A stretch of 64,000 bases of DNA from assembly GCF_014645815.1 (NCBI RefSeq), contig NZ_BMML01000014.1:204660-268659 (forward strand), given 5' to 3'. The stretch is from Streptomyces fuscichromogenes (GTDB taxonomy: Bacteria; Actinomycetota; Actinomycetes; Streptomycetales; Streptomycetaceae). Shown in pieces: positions 8,999-19,798 of this stretch (the first letter of the stretch is position 1; each line of letters begins with the position of its first letter). The position numbers and the translations under genes are program-made. The notes under the pieces are model-generated. The model searched no databases, had not been told where the DNA came from, and saw only the letters and a program-made list of their open reading frames with translations.

Positions 8999-10216
8999 AT
9001 GTCCACAGAGACCGAGGCCGACCTTCCCGGGGATGTGCTCCCCGGCGTGCTCAGCGAGGAACTGCACGCCGAACTCGTCGCCTTCCGCCGCGACCTGCAC
9101 ATGCACCCCGAGCTAGGGAACCAGGAGTTCCGCACCACGGCCGCCATCAAGGAGCGGCTGGAAAAGGCCGGTCTCCGGCCGCGCGTCCTTCCGTCGGGGA
9201 CCGGACTCATCTGTGACATCGGGCCGGTCGGGGACGGGCTTCCGGTGCTCGCCCTGCGCGCCGACATCGACGCCCTGCCCATCCCGGACATGAAGACCGA
9301 GTGCGCGTACCGGTCCACCGTGCCGGACCGGGCGCACGCCTGCGGCCATGACGTGCACACGACGGTGGTGCTGGGCGCCGGACTGGTGCTCGCCGAGCTG
9401 CACGCGCAGGGCCGGCTGCCGCGGCCCGTGCGGCTGCTCTTCCAGCCCGCCGAGGAGGTGCTGCCCGGCGGTGCCGCGGACGCCATCGAGGCCGGGGTGC
9501 TGGACGGGGTGGGGCGGATCATCGCCGTGCACTGCGACCCCCGGGTGGACGTGGGCCGGATCGGGCTCAGGACCGGCGCCATCACCAGCGCCTGCGACCG
9601 CATCGAGGTGGCCCTGGACGGCCCCGGCGGCCACACCGCACGGCCGCATCTGACCACCGACCTGGTCACCGCCGCCGCCCGGGTCGCCGTCGACGTGCCC
9701 GCGCTGATCGGGCGGCGGGTGGACACCCGCAGCGGGCTCGCCGTGACCTGGGGCCGGATCGAGTGCGGGCACGCGCCCAACGTGATCCCCCAGCACGCCG
9801 AGCTGTCCGGGACCGTGCGCTGCCTGGACCTGGAGGCCTGGCGGACGGCGCCGGACGTCGTGCACGCGGCGATCGACGAGATCGCGACCCTGCACCGGGC
9901 CAAGTCCGAGATCAACTACGTGCGCGGGGTGCCGCCGGTCGTCAACGACCCGGTGATCACCGAACTGCTGCGGGACGCGATGACCGCCCGGCGCGGCACC
10001 GAGTCCATCGAGACCACCGAGCAGAGCCTCGGCGGCGAGGACTTCTCCTGGTACCTGGAGCACGTGCCGGGCGCGCTGGCGCGGCTCGGGGTGCGCACGC
10101 CGGGCGAGCGGACCGTGCGCGATCTGCACCAGGGCCACTTCGACGCCGACGAGCGGGCCATCACCGTCGGGGTGGAGCTGTTCACGGCCGCCGCCCTGAT
10201 CGACGCGACCATGTAG
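8999..10216 (+). CDS. M20 family metallo-amidohydrolase
   Basis: A 405-residue peptidase M20D-type amidohydrolase, related to hippurate and N-acyl-amino-acid hydrolases. Metal and catalytic residues are seen in RADIDALP, HACGHDVHT, FQPAEEVLPGG and a late EQSLGGEDFSWY. A dimerisation domain lies between (GPGGHTARPH). It should remove an acyl group from an N-acylated amino acid or related amide in the cytoplasm. The ATG at 8999 has AGAGGG 11 bases upstream; a GTG at 8987 is an alternative. Strong hairpins follow the stop codon, so it is probably monocistronic. Confidence 0.9.
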   Translation: MSTETEADLPGDVLPGVLSEELHAELVAFRRDLHMHPELGNQEFRTTAAIKERLEKAGLRPRVLPSGTGLICDIGPVGDGLPVLALRADIDALPIPDMKTECAYRSTVPDRAHACGHDVHTTVVLGAGLVLAELHAQGRLPRPVRLLFQPAEEVLPGGAADAIEAGVLDGVGRIIAVHCDPRVDVGRIGLRTGAITSACDRIEVALDGPGGHTARPHLTTDLVTAAARVAVDVPALIGRRVDTRSGLAVTWGRIECGHAPNVIPQHAELSGTVRCLDLEAWRTAPDVVHAAIDEIATLHRAKSEINYVRGVPPVVNDPVITELLRDAMTARRGTESIETTEQSLGGEDFSWYLEHVPGALARLGVRTPGERTVRDLHQGHFDADERAITVGVELFTAAALIDATM

Positions 10217-10290
10217 TCGTACCGGCGGAAGTCGTATCAGACGGCGGGAGAAACGGTCAGCTTGAGCCGTCCCGCCGCCGTGCCGCCCGC

Positions 10291-10331
10291 AGGGGGCGAA
10301 GGGGTGCCCGGTCGGTACCCCTTCGCCCCCT
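10291..10331 (+). terminator. strong intrinsic terminator-like hairpin
   Basis: Perfect 15-bp inverted repeat (AGGGGGCGAAGGGGT and its complement) with an 11-base loop, 75 bp after the amidohydrolase stop codon. It has only a short T stretch, as is common in Streptomyces. Confidence 0.85.
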
Positions 10332-10424
10332 TGTGTCACCCCGCCGTAACCGTTGGTCTCCGCTTGTAACCCGGAGTCGGCACGGTTCGATAACGGCCCG
10401 GAGAAACCCCGTTCCCCTCCCCTT

Positions 10425-10436
10425 CTACGCGCGTTA
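10425..10436. promoter_or_regulatory. nucleoside-regulon operator, variant copy
   Basis: CTACGCGCGTTA, a one-sided variant of the palindrome CTACGCGCGTAG found upstream of other nucleoside genes here. It lies 84 bp before the first BMP lipoprotein start and 36 bp after a GATAACGG element that recurs at the same distance from the copy at 11795. Confidence 0.6.
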
Positions 10437-10519
10437 CTGTGCGCCGAAATCGCCACCGAGGGTGGACGGTTGGGGAAGCGGACCGATGACGGTGCCGTGG
10501 GGACGAAGGGGTGCTTGCT

Positions 10520-11596
10520 GTGCGTTATATCTCGGGTCGGAAAACTCGGTTCTCCCAAGCTGCGGTGACCGTTGCCGTCATCGCCCTCGCGGCCGCCGGT
10601 TGCGGCAAGTCCAGCTCGGACAGCGGTGCGACCAGCACCAACTCGTCCGGCAAGTACAACGGCAAGGGCATCGGCCTCGCCTACGACATCGGCGGCAAGG
10701 GCGACCAGTCCTTCAACGACGCCGCCTACGCGGGCTTCCAGAAGGCCGAGAAGGACTTCGGCATCAGCGGCCGGGACATCGAGCCGCAGGACGGCGAGTC
10801 CGACGCCGACAAGGTGCAGCGCCTCGACACGCTCGCCAAGTCCGGCTACAACCCGATCATCGGGGTCGGCTACTCCTACGCGCCCGCCGTCAAGGAGGTC
10901 GCGGCCAAGTACCCCAAGATCACCTTCGGCATCATCGACGACAACGAGGTCACGGCCTCCAACGTCGTCGACATGGTCTTCGCGGCCGAGCAGTCCTCCT
11001 ACCTCGCGGGCGTGGCCGCGGCCTCCGCCACCAAGAAGGACCACATCGGCTTCATCGGCGGCGTCGACATCCCGCTCATCCACACCTTCGAGGCGGGCTT
11101 CGACCAGGGCGCCAAGTCGGTCGACCCGAAGATAAAGATCGAGTCGCAGTACCTGACCCAGACGGCCCAGGAGGGCGGCTTCTCCAGCCCCGACAAGGGC
11201 AAGGCCGCCGCGCAGGGCCAGATCGACGCCGGCGCCGACGTCATCTACCACGCCGCCGGTCTCTCCGGCCAGGGCGTGATCGAGGCCGCGGCCGCCGCCA
11301 AGGTGTGGGCCATCGGCGTCGACTCCGACCAGTACAGCCAGAGCGCGCTCGCCAAGTACAAGGACTACATCCTCGGCTCCGCGCTGAAGAACGTCGGCGG
11401 CGCCGTGTACGACCTGGTGAAGTCGGTCCACGAGGGCAAGCCGGAGAGCGGTGTCGTCAACGGCACCCTCAAGACCGGTGGCGTCGGCTTCGCGGACACC
11501 AACCCGAAGTACAAGGCCATGACCAAGGTCGTCGCCGCGGTGGAGAAGGCCAAGCAGGACATCATCTCCGGCAAGGTCACCGTCAACACCAAGTAA
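10520..11596 (+). CDS. BMP family nucleoside ABC transporter lipoprotein 1
   Basis: A 358-residue substrate-binding lipoprotein. The signal peptide ends in lipobox LAAAGC with the modified Cys at residue 28. The mature part has the BMP/PnrA pattern: GLAYDIGGKGDQSFNDAAY, DADKVQRLDTLA, VGYSYAPAVKEVA and GVDSDQYSQSA. BMP proteins bind nucleosides outside the membrane and deliver them to the ABC importer, whose genes begin at 13184. GTG 10520 is preferred, with GAAGGG about 10 bases upstream; GTG 10511 is also in frame. A close paralogue follows immediately. The operator at 10425 places it in the nucleoside regulon. Confidence 0.93.
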   Translation: MRYISGRKTRFSQAAVTVAVIALAAAGCGKSSSDSGATSTNSSGKYNGKGIGLAYDIGGKGDQSFNDAAYAGFQKAEKDFGISGRDIEPQDGESDADKVQRLDTLAKSGYNPIIGVGYSYAPAVKEVAAKYPKITFGIIDDNEVTASNVVDMVFAAEQSSYLAGVAAASATKKDHIGFIGGVDIPLIHTFEAGFDQGAKSVDPKIKIESQYLTQTAQEGGFSSPDKGKAAAQGQIDAGADVIYHAAGLSGQGVIEAAAAAKVWAIGVDSDQYSQSALAKYKDYILGSALKNVGGAVYDLVKSVHEGKPESGVVNGTLKTGGVGFADTNPKYKAMTKVVAAVEKAKQDIISGKVTVNTK

Positions 11597-11607
11597 TGCG
11601 TCATATA

Positions 11608-11637
11608 TATACGGCCGGGTGATCACCTGGCCGTATA
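11608..11637 (+). terminator. hairpin after BMP lipoprotein 1
   Basis: Inverted repeat TATACGGCC/GGCCGTATA with a further self-complementary GGTGATCACC inside, 11 bp after the stop codon. It forms the first of two tandem hairpins. Confidence 0.7.
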
Positions 11638-11689
11638 CGGACGGCTGAGGGCGGTCGAGGTACGCCCGCCCGCGCGCCGTTGCAGATCA

Positions 11690-11718
11690 TGCGCCCCTTG
11701 CCTACCGCAAGGGGCGCA
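11690..11718 (+). terminator. second hairpin after BMP lipoprotein 1
   Basis: An 11-bp perfect stem, TGCGCCCCTTG pairing with CAAGGGGCGCA, with a 7-base loop. It separates the two BMP genes, so each is probably transcribed from its own promoter. Confidence 0.8.
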
Positions 11719-11794
11719 CTGCTGTGCGTAGCTTTGGCCGTGACTGTGGCCACAGCTAGATAACGGACCGGACATTGGGGGTTTTCCGTCTGGT

Positions 11795-11806
11795 CTACGC
11801 GCGTTA
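11795..11806. promoter_or_regulatory. nucleoside-regulon operator, variant copy
   Basis: CTACGCGCGTTA, identical to the copy at 10425, 56 bp before the second BMP start. GATAACGGACCGGA at 11759-11772 precedes it by 36 bp, exactly as at the first gene, so the promoters look duplicated along with the genes. Confidence 0.6.
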
Positions 11807-11861
11807 CGCTGCCGCGGAACCAGCGCCTGGTTTGGGCGCTTGCACGAAGGAGTCTCGTTCC

Positions 11862-12911
11862 ATGCGCCGGGTGTCCCGTATTGCCGTTGCAGGCGTTGCA
11901 ACCGCAGCCCTCGCCGTCACCGTTTCAGCGTGCGGCAGCTCGTCCAGCTCGTCCACCGGCAAGGGTGGCGCCTCCAAGGGTGTCGGTCTCGCGTACGACG
12001 TCGGCGGCAAGGGCGACCAGTCCTTCAACGACGCCGCGTACGCCGGTTTCCAGAAGGCCGACAAGGAGTTCGGCGTCTCCGGCCGGGACATCGAGCCGCA
12101 GGACGGCGAGTCGGACGCGGACAAGGTGCAGCGCCTGGAGACCCTGGCCAAGGCCGGCTACAACCCGGTGATCGGCGTCGGCTTCGCCTACGCGCCCGCC
12201 GTCAAGGAGGCCGCCGCGAAGTTCCCGAAGGTCACCTTCGGCATCATCGACGACAACCAGGACCAGGCGAGCAACGTCGCGGACATGGTCTTCCACGAGG
12301 AGCAGTCCTCGTACCTGGCCGGCGTCACCGCCGCGCTGACCACCAAGTCGAACACCGTCGGCTTCATCGGCGGCGTGGACGTCCCGCTGATCCACAAGTT
12401 CGAGGCCGGCTTCGAGCAGGGCGTCAAGGACACCAAGAAGAACATCACGGTCAAGGCCCAGTATCTGACCCAGACCGCCCAGGAGGGCGGCTTCTCCAGC
12501 CCGGACAAGGGCGAGGCCGCCGCCGAGGGCCAGATCGGCGCGGGCGCCGACGTGGTCTACGCCGCCGCCGGTCTGTCCGGCCAGGGCGTCATCAAGGCCG
12601 CCGCCGCGCACAAGGTGTGGGCGATCGGCGTCGACTCCGACCAGTACAACCAGGCCGCGCTGTCGAAGTACAAGGACTACATCCTGACCTCGGCCCTCAA
12701 GAACGTCGAGGGCGCGGTGTACGACCTCGCCAAGTCCGTCATCAAGGACAAGAAGCCGCTGTCCGGCGACATCCGCGGCTCCCTGACCAACGGCGGCGTC
12801 GGCCTGGCCGACTCCAACCCGGTCTTCAAGAACAACGCCACCCTGCAGGCCGCGCTCAAGAAGGCCGAGGCCGGCATCAAGGACGGCTCGATCACGGTCA
12901 AGACCTCCTGA
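11862..12911 (+). CDS. BMP family nucleoside ABC transporter lipoprotein 2
   Basis: A 349-residue paralogue of the preceding lipoprotein, nearly identical over long stretches (GLAYDVGGKGDQSFNDAAYA, QYLTQTAQEGGFSSPDKG, GVDSDQYNQAAL). The lipobox is TVSAC with Cys24. The start ATG has GAAGGAG 10 bases upstream. The two copies differ mostly in the signal peptide and surface residues, so they may offer different nucleoside specificity to the same permease. It has its own operator copy and is followed by the ATPase gene about 270 bp downstream. Confidence 0.93.
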   Translation: MRRVSRIAVAGVATAALAVTVSACGSSSSSSTGKGGASKGVGLAYDVGGKGDQSFNDAAYAGFQKADKEFGVSGRDIEPQDGESDADKVQRLETLAKAGYNPVIGVGFAYAPAVKEAAAKFPKVTFGIIDDNQDQASNVADMVFHEEQSSYLAGVTAALTTKSNTVGFIGGVDVPLIHKFEAGFEQGVKDTKKNITVKAQYLTQTAQEGGFSSPDKGEAAAEGQIGAGADVVYAAAGLSGQGVIKAAAAHKVWAIGVDSDQYNQAALSKYKDYILTSALKNVEGAVYDLAKSVIKDKKPLSGDIRGSLTNGGVGLADSNPVFKNNATLQAALKKAEAGIKDGSITVKTS

Positions 12912-13142
12912 CCCGGCGGTCATGACCCTGTCGTAGGCATGGTCAAAAGAACGCTGTAATGGCAGCGTTACGGCCACGGAACGGGGTGCGGGAAGGATGA
13001 CCTTCCCGCGCCCCTGTCGTAGATCCGGCACCCTCGGACCGTCTACGGCAGGGACACACCCCGTTCGCGCGGCAGAATGCTCGGAACGGATCGAGAGTCG
13101 TAAAAACTCGGTCAGGTCCGGGCACTATTTAAAGCAGGGGCG

Positions 13143-13154
13143 CTACGCGCGTAG
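13143..13154. promoter_or_regulatory. nucleoside-regulon operator, perfect palindrome
   Basis: CTACGCGCGTAG, a perfect 12-bp palindrome 29 bp before the start of the ABC ATPase gene that leads the permease-cdd-deoA operon. The same 12-mer occurs upstream of adenosine deaminase, deoC and purine nucleoside phosphorylase. Confidence 0.75.
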
Positions 13155-13183
13155 AGCGGCCCCTTTCCCTAGGAGAGTGCGCC

Positions 13184-14898
<1,715 letters not shown>

Positions 14899-14902
<4 letters not shown>

Positions 14903-16020
14903 AGAAGTTCGACAAGGAGCGGGTGCTCCTCGCGCTGGCCGGCCCGGTCATCGCGCTCGTGCTGGCGATCGCGCTCACCTCGATCGTCCTGCTGGCCTCG
15001 AACCGCAACCCGTTCGAGCCGTACGTGCTGATGCTCCAGCAGCTGCCGTACTCGGACATCCAGGTCCTGATCATCAACCAGGCGGCGATGTACTACATCG
15101 CGGCCATCGCGGTCGCCCTCGGCTTCCGCATGAACCTGTTCAACATCGGCGTCGACGGCCAGTACCGCCTCGCCGCCGTGATGACGGCCGTGGTCGGCGC
15201 CAACATCGGCCTGCCCGCCTTCCTGCAGATCCCGGTGCTGCTCCTGGTCGCCATGTTCACCGGCGCCTTCTGGGCCGGTATCGCGGGCGTCCTCAAGGTC
15301 ACCCGAGGGGTCAGCGAGGTCGTCTCCACGATCATGCTGAACGCCATCGCCACCAGCGTCATCGGCTACGTCACCCTCTCGAACGTGTGGGGCGTGCAGG
15401 TCGGCAACAACATGACGACCGGCGTGATGAAGAAGTCCGGCTGGTTCCCCGGCATCAACCTGGGCTCCGACGTCGGCGAGATCTACGGCATGGTCTTCGT
15501 CGCCATCGCTCTCGGCATCGGCTACTGGGTGGTCCTCAACCGCACCCGCTTCGGCTTCGACCTGCGCGCCACCGGCGCCTCCGAGTCCGCCGCGGCCGCC
15601 TCCGGCGTCGACGCCAAGCGCATGGTGCTGGTCTCCATGCTGATCTCCGGCGCCGTCTCCGGTCTCGCGGGCCTCCCGCTGCTGCTCGGCGACTCCCACA
15701 CCTACAGCCTCGACTTCCCGGCCGGCCTCGGCTTCACCGCCATCGGCATCGCCCTGCTCGGCCGCAACAACCCCGGTGGCATCGCCTTCGCCGCCCTGCT
15801 GTGGGCCTTCCTCGACAAGGCCTCGCCCGCCCTCGACTACGCCACCCCGGTGGCGTACGAGAAGGAGATCGCCACGATCATGCAGGGCCTGATCGTCTTC
15901 TCCGTCGTCATCTCCTACGAAGCCGTACGCCAGTGGGGCCTGCGCCGCCAGCAGCGCCAGGTCGGCGCGGAGCTCGCCGCGGCCGCCGCCCAGAACACCA
16001 AGAAGGAGGTGGCGGCCTGA
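14899..16020 (+). CDS. nucleoside ABC transporter permease 1
   Basis: A 373-residue inner-membrane permease of the BMP/branched-chain type with about nine hydrophobic segments. Diagnostic stretches are FRMNLFNIGVDGQYRLAAV and VVSTIMLNAIATSVIGYV, with a cytoplasmic loop LRATGASESAAAASGVDAKR that contacts the ATPase. It forms the translocation pore with the next gene product. The start overlaps the ATPase stop (ATGA), and its own TGA overlaps the next ATG. The C-terminal tail is charged and Ala-rich. Confidence 0.92.
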
Positions 16021-17282
16021 TGTCCACCGAGACCATCGCCAAGCCGCAGGCGAAGCAGCCCGGCAGGGGCGGCCGCCGAATGTCGCTCCCGGTACTCCTG
16101 CTGGTCATCGCGGGCGTCCTGATCCTGACCTCCGCGGTACGCCTGATCACCGGCGCCGACGGCATCACCTCGACCGGCCAGATGTCCACCGCGCTGCGCC
16201 TCGCCGTCCCGATCGGCCTGGCCGGTCTCGGCGGTCTGTGGGCCGAGCGCGCGGGCGTCGTCAACATCGGCCTCGAAGGCATGATGATCCTCGGCACCTG
16301 GTTCGGCGCCTGGGCCGGCTACCAGTGGGGCCCGTGGGTCGGCGTGGTCTTCGGCATCCTCGGCGGCGCGCTCGGCGCCCTGCTGCACGCCGTCGCCACC
16401 GTCACCTTCAACGTCAACCACATCGTCTCCGGTGTGGCCCTGAACATCCTCGCCCTGGGCGCCACCCGCTACCTCTCGAAGTTCACCTTCGAGAACGCCG
16501 AGGGCGGCTCCTCCAAGCAGTCCCCGCCGATCGACTCGCTCGGCACCTTCAGCGTGCCAGGGCTGTCCGACTGGCTGAACACGCTCAACGGGAAGCACTG
16601 GTTCCTGGTCTCGGACATCGCGGGCCTGGTCGGCGGTCTGCTGACCGACCTGTCCCCGCTGACGGTCGTCGCCGTCGCGCTCGTCCCGATCACGTGGTGG
16701 GTCCTGTGGCGCACGGCCTTCGGCCTGCGCCTGCGCTCCTGCGGCGAGAACCCGGTCGCGGCCGAGTCCCTCGGCGTCAACGTCTACAAGTACAAGTACA
16801 TCGCGGTGCTCATCAGCGGCGGCTTCGCGGGCCTCGGCGGCGCGTTCCTCTCCATCGTCGCCTCCAACGTGTACCTGGACGGCCAGACGGCCGGCCGCGG
16901 TTACATCGGTCTCGCCGCGATGATCTTCGGCAACTGGATGCCGGGCGGCCTGGCCCTCGGCGCGGGCCTGTTCGGCTACACCGACAGCCTCAACCTGCGC
17001 GGCGGCACGGTGAACGTCCACGCGCTGATCCTGCTGATCGCGATCCTGCTGGTGGTCGGCGCCGCCTACCTGGCCTGGCGCAAGAAGTACGTCCCGGCCG
17101 CCATCACGATCGTCATCTCGGTCCTGATGTTCCTCTGGTACGCCACCACCAACGAGGTCCCGCGCCAGCTCGTGACCGCCACCCCGTACATCGTCACCCT
17201 CCTCGTCCTCTCGCTGTCCGCGCAGTCCCTGCGGATGCCGAAGGCGGACGGCCTGCCGTACCGGAAGGGACAGGGCAAGTGA
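16020..17282 (+). CDS. nucleoside ABC transporter permease 2
   Basis: A 420-residue second permease of the importer. It has a cytoplasmic N-terminus rich in Lys/Arg, then about ten membrane segments. Family features include WAERAGVVNIGLEGMMILGT, FNVNHIVSGVALNILALG and LRLRSCGENPVAAESLGVNV. The ATG at 16020 shares a base with the previous TGA. Its end overlaps the cytidine deaminase start (GTGA), which places nucleoside uptake and the first catabolic step in one transcript. Confidence 0.92.
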   Translation: MSTETIAKPQAKQPGRGGRRMSLPVLLLVIAGVLILTSAVRLITGADGITSTGQMSTALRLAVPIGLAGLGGLWAERAGVVNIGLEGMMILGTWFGAWAGYQWGPWVGVVFGILGGALGALLHAVATVTFNVNHIVSGVALNILALGATRYLSKFTFENAEGGSSKQSPPIDSLGTFSVPGLSDWLNTLNGKHWFLVSDIAGLVGGLLTDLSPLTVVAVALVPITWWVLWRTAFGLRLRSCGENPVAAESLGVNVYKYKYIAVLISGGFAGLGGAFLSIVASNVYLDGQTAGRGYIGLAAMIFGNWMPGGLALGAGLFGYTDSLNLRGGTVNVHALILLIAILLVVGAAYLAWRKKYVPAAITIVISVLMFLWYATTNEVPRQLVTATPYIVTLLVLSLSAQSLRMPKADGLPYRKGQGK

Positions 17283-17680
17283 CCGACGCGGCCGGCTTCG
17301 ACTGGGAGTCCCTGCGCGCGGAGGCCCGCGAGGCCATGTCCCACGCGTACGCCCCCTACTCCGGCTTCCCGGTCGGGGTCGCGGCCCTGGTGGACGACGG
17401 CCGTACGGTCAGCGGCTGCAACGTGGAGAACGCGTCCTACGGCCTCGGCCTGTGCGCCGAGTGCGGACTCGTCTCCCAGCTGCAGCGCACGGGCGGCGGC
17501 CGCCTCACGCACTTCACCTGCGTGGACGGCACCGGCGGGCTGCTCGTCCCGTGCGGCCGGTGCCGCCAGCTGCTCTACGAGTTCGGCGGCCCGGACCTCC
17601 TCCTGGACACCCCGGAGGGCGTCCTGCCCCTCTCCGAGATGCTGCCCCAGGCCTTCGGCCCGGCCCATCTCACCAAGTAA
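17279..17680 (+). CDS. cdd: cytidine deaminase
   Basis: A 133-residue zinc enzyme converting cytidine and deoxycytidine to uridine and deoxyuridine. The substrate stretch YSGFPVGVAAL, the active site CNVENASYGLGLCAE with the Glu general base, and the zinc pair in PCGRCRQLL are all present. The length fits the small tetrameric class. It starts at GTG 17279, overlapping the permease stop by four bases. It supplies uridine-type nucleosides for the phosphorylase downstream. Confidence 0.95.
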   Translation: MTDAAGFDWESLRAEAREAMSHAYAPYSGFPVGVAALVDDGRTVSGCNVENASYGLGLCAECGLVSQLQRTGGGRLTHFTCVDGTGGLLVPCGRCRQLLYEFGGPDLLLDTPEGVLPLSEMLPQAFGPAHLTK

Positions 17681-17684
17681 CTCC

Positions 17685-17718
17685 CGTACGGCCCCTTCCG
17701 GTTGGGAGGGGCCGTACG
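17685..17718 (+). terminator. hairpin between cdd and deoA
   Basis: Stem of at least 12 bp (CGTACGGCCCCT and complement) with a short loop, starting just after the cdd stop codon. In the middle of a likely operon it may act as a partial terminator or mRNA processing site setting the level of the next gene. Confidence 0.7.
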
Positions 17719-17744
17719 CATCGCACTTCTTCGAAGGGAACGCC

Positions 17745-19031
17745 ATGGCCACCATGGACGCCATCTCCGTCATCCGCACCAAGCGGGACCGCGGTGAGCT
17801 CAGCGACCAGCAGATCGACTGGGTCATCGACGCGTACACGCGAGGCGAGGTCGCCGACGAACAGATGTCGTCGCTCGCGATGGCCATCCTCCTCAACGGC
17901 ATGAACCGCCGCGAGATCGCCCGCTGGACGGCCGCGATGATCGCGTCCGGCGAGCGCATGGACTTCTCCTCGCTGTCCCGCCCGACCGCCGACAAGCACT
18001 CCACGGGCGGCGTCGGCGACAAGATCACCCTCCCGCTCGCGCCCCTGGTGGCCGCCTGCGGCGCGGCCGTCCCCCAGCTCTCCGGCCGCGGTCTCGGCCA
18101 CACCGGCGGCACCCTGGACAAGCTGGAGTCGATCCCCGGCTGGCGCGCGCTGCTCTCCAACGAGGAGATGCTGAACGTCCTCGACACCACCGGCGCGGTG
18201 ATCTGCGCGGCGGGCGACGGCCTGGCCCCCGCCGACAAGAAGCTGTACGCGCTCCGGGACGTCACCGGCACGGTCGAGGCGATCCCGCTGATCGCCTCCT
18301 CGATCATGTCGAAGAAGATCGCCGAGGGCACCGGCTCCCTGGTCCTGGACGTGAAGGTCGGCACCGGCGCCTTCATGAAGACCATCGAGGACGCCCGCGA
18401 ACTGGCCTCGACCATGGTCGGCCTCGGCACCGACCACGGCGTGAAGACGGTCGCGCTCCTCACGGACATGTCGACGCCGCTGGGATTGACGGCGGGCAAC
18501 GCCCTTGAGGTCCGCGAGTCGGTGGAGGTCCTGGCGGGCGGCGGCCCCGCGGACGTCGTCGAGCTGACGATCGCCCTGGCCCGCGAGATGCTCGACGCGG
18601 CCGGCGTGCGCGCCGCAGACCCGGCGAAGGCGCTGGCCGACGGCTCGGCGATGGACGTCTGGCGCCGGATGATCGCGGCCCAGGGCGGCGACCCGGACGC
18701 GGTGCTCCCGGTGGCGAAGGAACAGCACGTGATCAAGGCGCCGTCGTCCGGTGTCCTGACCCGCCTCGACGCCTACGGCATCGGCGTCGCCGCCTGGCGC
18801 CTGGGCGCGGGCCGCGCCCGCAAGGAGGACCCGGTGCAGGCGGGCGCGGGCATCGAGCTGCACGCCAAGCCAGGCGACACGGTGACGGCGGGCCAGCCCC
18901 TCCTCACCCTCCACACCGACACCCCGGAACGCTTCGAGTACGCGCTCCAGGCGGTCGAGGGGTCGTACGACATCGGGGCGGCGGGGACGGAGTTCACGGC
19001 GTCGCCGGTGGTGCTGGAGCGCATCGCCTGA
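17745..19031 (+). CDS. deoA: thymidine phosphorylase
   Basis: A 428-residue pyrimidine-nucleoside phosphorylase that splits thymidine or deoxyuridine with phosphate into base plus deoxyribose-1-phosphate. Signatures are KHSTGGVGDKITLPLAPLVA (phosphate site), SGRGLGHTGGTLDKLES, SSIMSKKIAEG and the C-terminal AGAGIELHAKPGDTV module. GAAGGGA precedes the ATG. It follows cdd after a 64-bp gap with a hairpin. The product feeds the phosphopentomutase-like enzyme (56130-57761) and deoC (36170-37120) in this window. Confidence 0.95.
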   Translation: MATMDAISVIRTKRDRGELSDQQIDWVIDAYTRGEVADEQMSSLAMAILLNGMNRREIARWTAAMIASGERMDFSSLSRPTADKHSTGGVGDKITLPLAPLVAACGAAVPQLSGRGLGHTGGTLDKLESIPGWRALLSNEEMLNVLDTTGAVICAAGDGLAPADKKLYALRDVTGTVEAIPLIASSIMSKKIAEGTGSLVLDVKVGTGAFMKTIEDARELASTMVGLGTDHGVKTVALLTDMSTPLGLTAGNALEVRESVEVLAGGGPADVVELTIALAREMLDAAGVRAADPAKALADGSAMDVWRRMIAAQGGDPDAVLPVAKEQHVIKAPSSGVLTRLDAYGIGVAAWRLGAGRARKEDPVQAGAGIELHAKPGDTVTAGQPLLTLHTDTPERFEYALQAVEGSYDIGAAGTEFTASPVVLERIA

Positions 19032-19051
19032 CGAGGAGGTCTCTCGATCGG

Positions 19052-19798
19052 GTGAACGGGGCCGGTGGACCTGCGCCGGTCCCGTTCGGCGTGTCTGATG
19101 GGCCCATGGGAGAGTTCGACGCCGACTACATCGTGGCTGACAACGAGTGGGACGAACTGGTCTGGCTCTGGCAGCAGACGGATGTTCCCAAGGGCTGCAG
19201 GGTGGAGATCATCGATGGCCTCGTCATGGTGACTCCCCTGGCTGCCAACGCGCACCATTGCATTGCTGGGCGGGTGCAGCGCCGCCTCTACGAGGCGATC
19301 CCGCAGGACTGGGGCATTTATCAGCGGCTGGGCATGGCCGTACCGTCCCGGCTGAGCCTCTACATGCCGGACCTTGCCGTGGTGCCGGAGGAGGCACTTG
19401 CCGGGGACGCCTACTTCGTGCCGGTGGACAGGGCCGAACTCGTCGTGGAGATCACCTCCAAGGCCACATTGACCAACGATCGGACCCACAAGGCCGCAGG
19501 TTGTGCCGAGGCGGGTGTGCCGCTGTATCTCCTGATCGACGGCTTGGCACCGGGGGGCCCTACGATCACGCTGTACGGCGAGCCGAGGGACGGCGTCTAC
19601 CGGATCCTGCGTGCCGTCAAGTTCGGCGACCCCATCAAGCTGCCGGAGCCGTTCGACCTCACGATCGACACCGCCGAGTTCCCCGTCGACTGGCCGGCGC
19701 GTCACCCCAGCAGCGCCGCCACGATCACCAGCACCGGCACCGACAGCACCGTCGACAGCAGGATCGAGTCGCGGGCCAGTTCCTCGCCGGCGCGGTAG
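19052..19798 (+). CDS. Uma2 family restriction-endonuclease-fold protein
   Basis: A 248-residue Uma2 protein with a PD-(D/E)XK-type fold. Seen are CRVEIIDGLVMVTP, the conserved YMPDLAVVPEE with its Asp, and ELVVEITSKAT with the E..K motif. Streptomyces genomes carry many such genes, and their function is unknown. GTG 19052 has AGGAGG at 19036-19041; ATG 19106 (MGEFDADYIV) is an alternative. The last 33 residues are encoded opposite the end of the convergent AEC carrier gene, an overlap of 97 bp. It may be carried on the deoA transcript. Confidence 0.82.
   Translation: MNGAGGPAPVPFGVSDGPMGEFDADYIVADNEWDELVWLWQQTDVPKGCRVEIIDGLVMVTPLAANAHHCIAGRVQRRLYEAIPQDWGIYQRLGMAVPSRLSLYMPDLAVVPEEALAGDAYFVPVDRAELVVEITSKATLTNDRTHKAAGCAEAGVPLYLLIDGLAPGGPTITLYGEPRDGVYRILRAVKFGDPIKLPEPFDLTIDTAEFPVDWPARHPSSAATITSTGTDSTVDSRIESRASSSPAR

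Larger units (their letters stand above)
10217..10519. other. intergenic region with terminator and regulon promoter
   Basis: This 303-bp gap ends the amidohydrolase unit with one moderate and one very strong hairpin (about 10239-10331). It then holds the promoter area of the first BMP lipoprotein: the element GATAACGGCCCGGA at 10389-10402 and the operator-like CTACGCGCGTTA at 10425-10436. No open frame in it looks coding. Confidence 0.7.

Noticed and set aside
9113..11626. 837-codon minus-strand frame across two genes
   Set aside because: Antisense shadow of the amidohydrolase and BMP genes; composition is Asp/Gly/Val/Leu-biased and meaningless.
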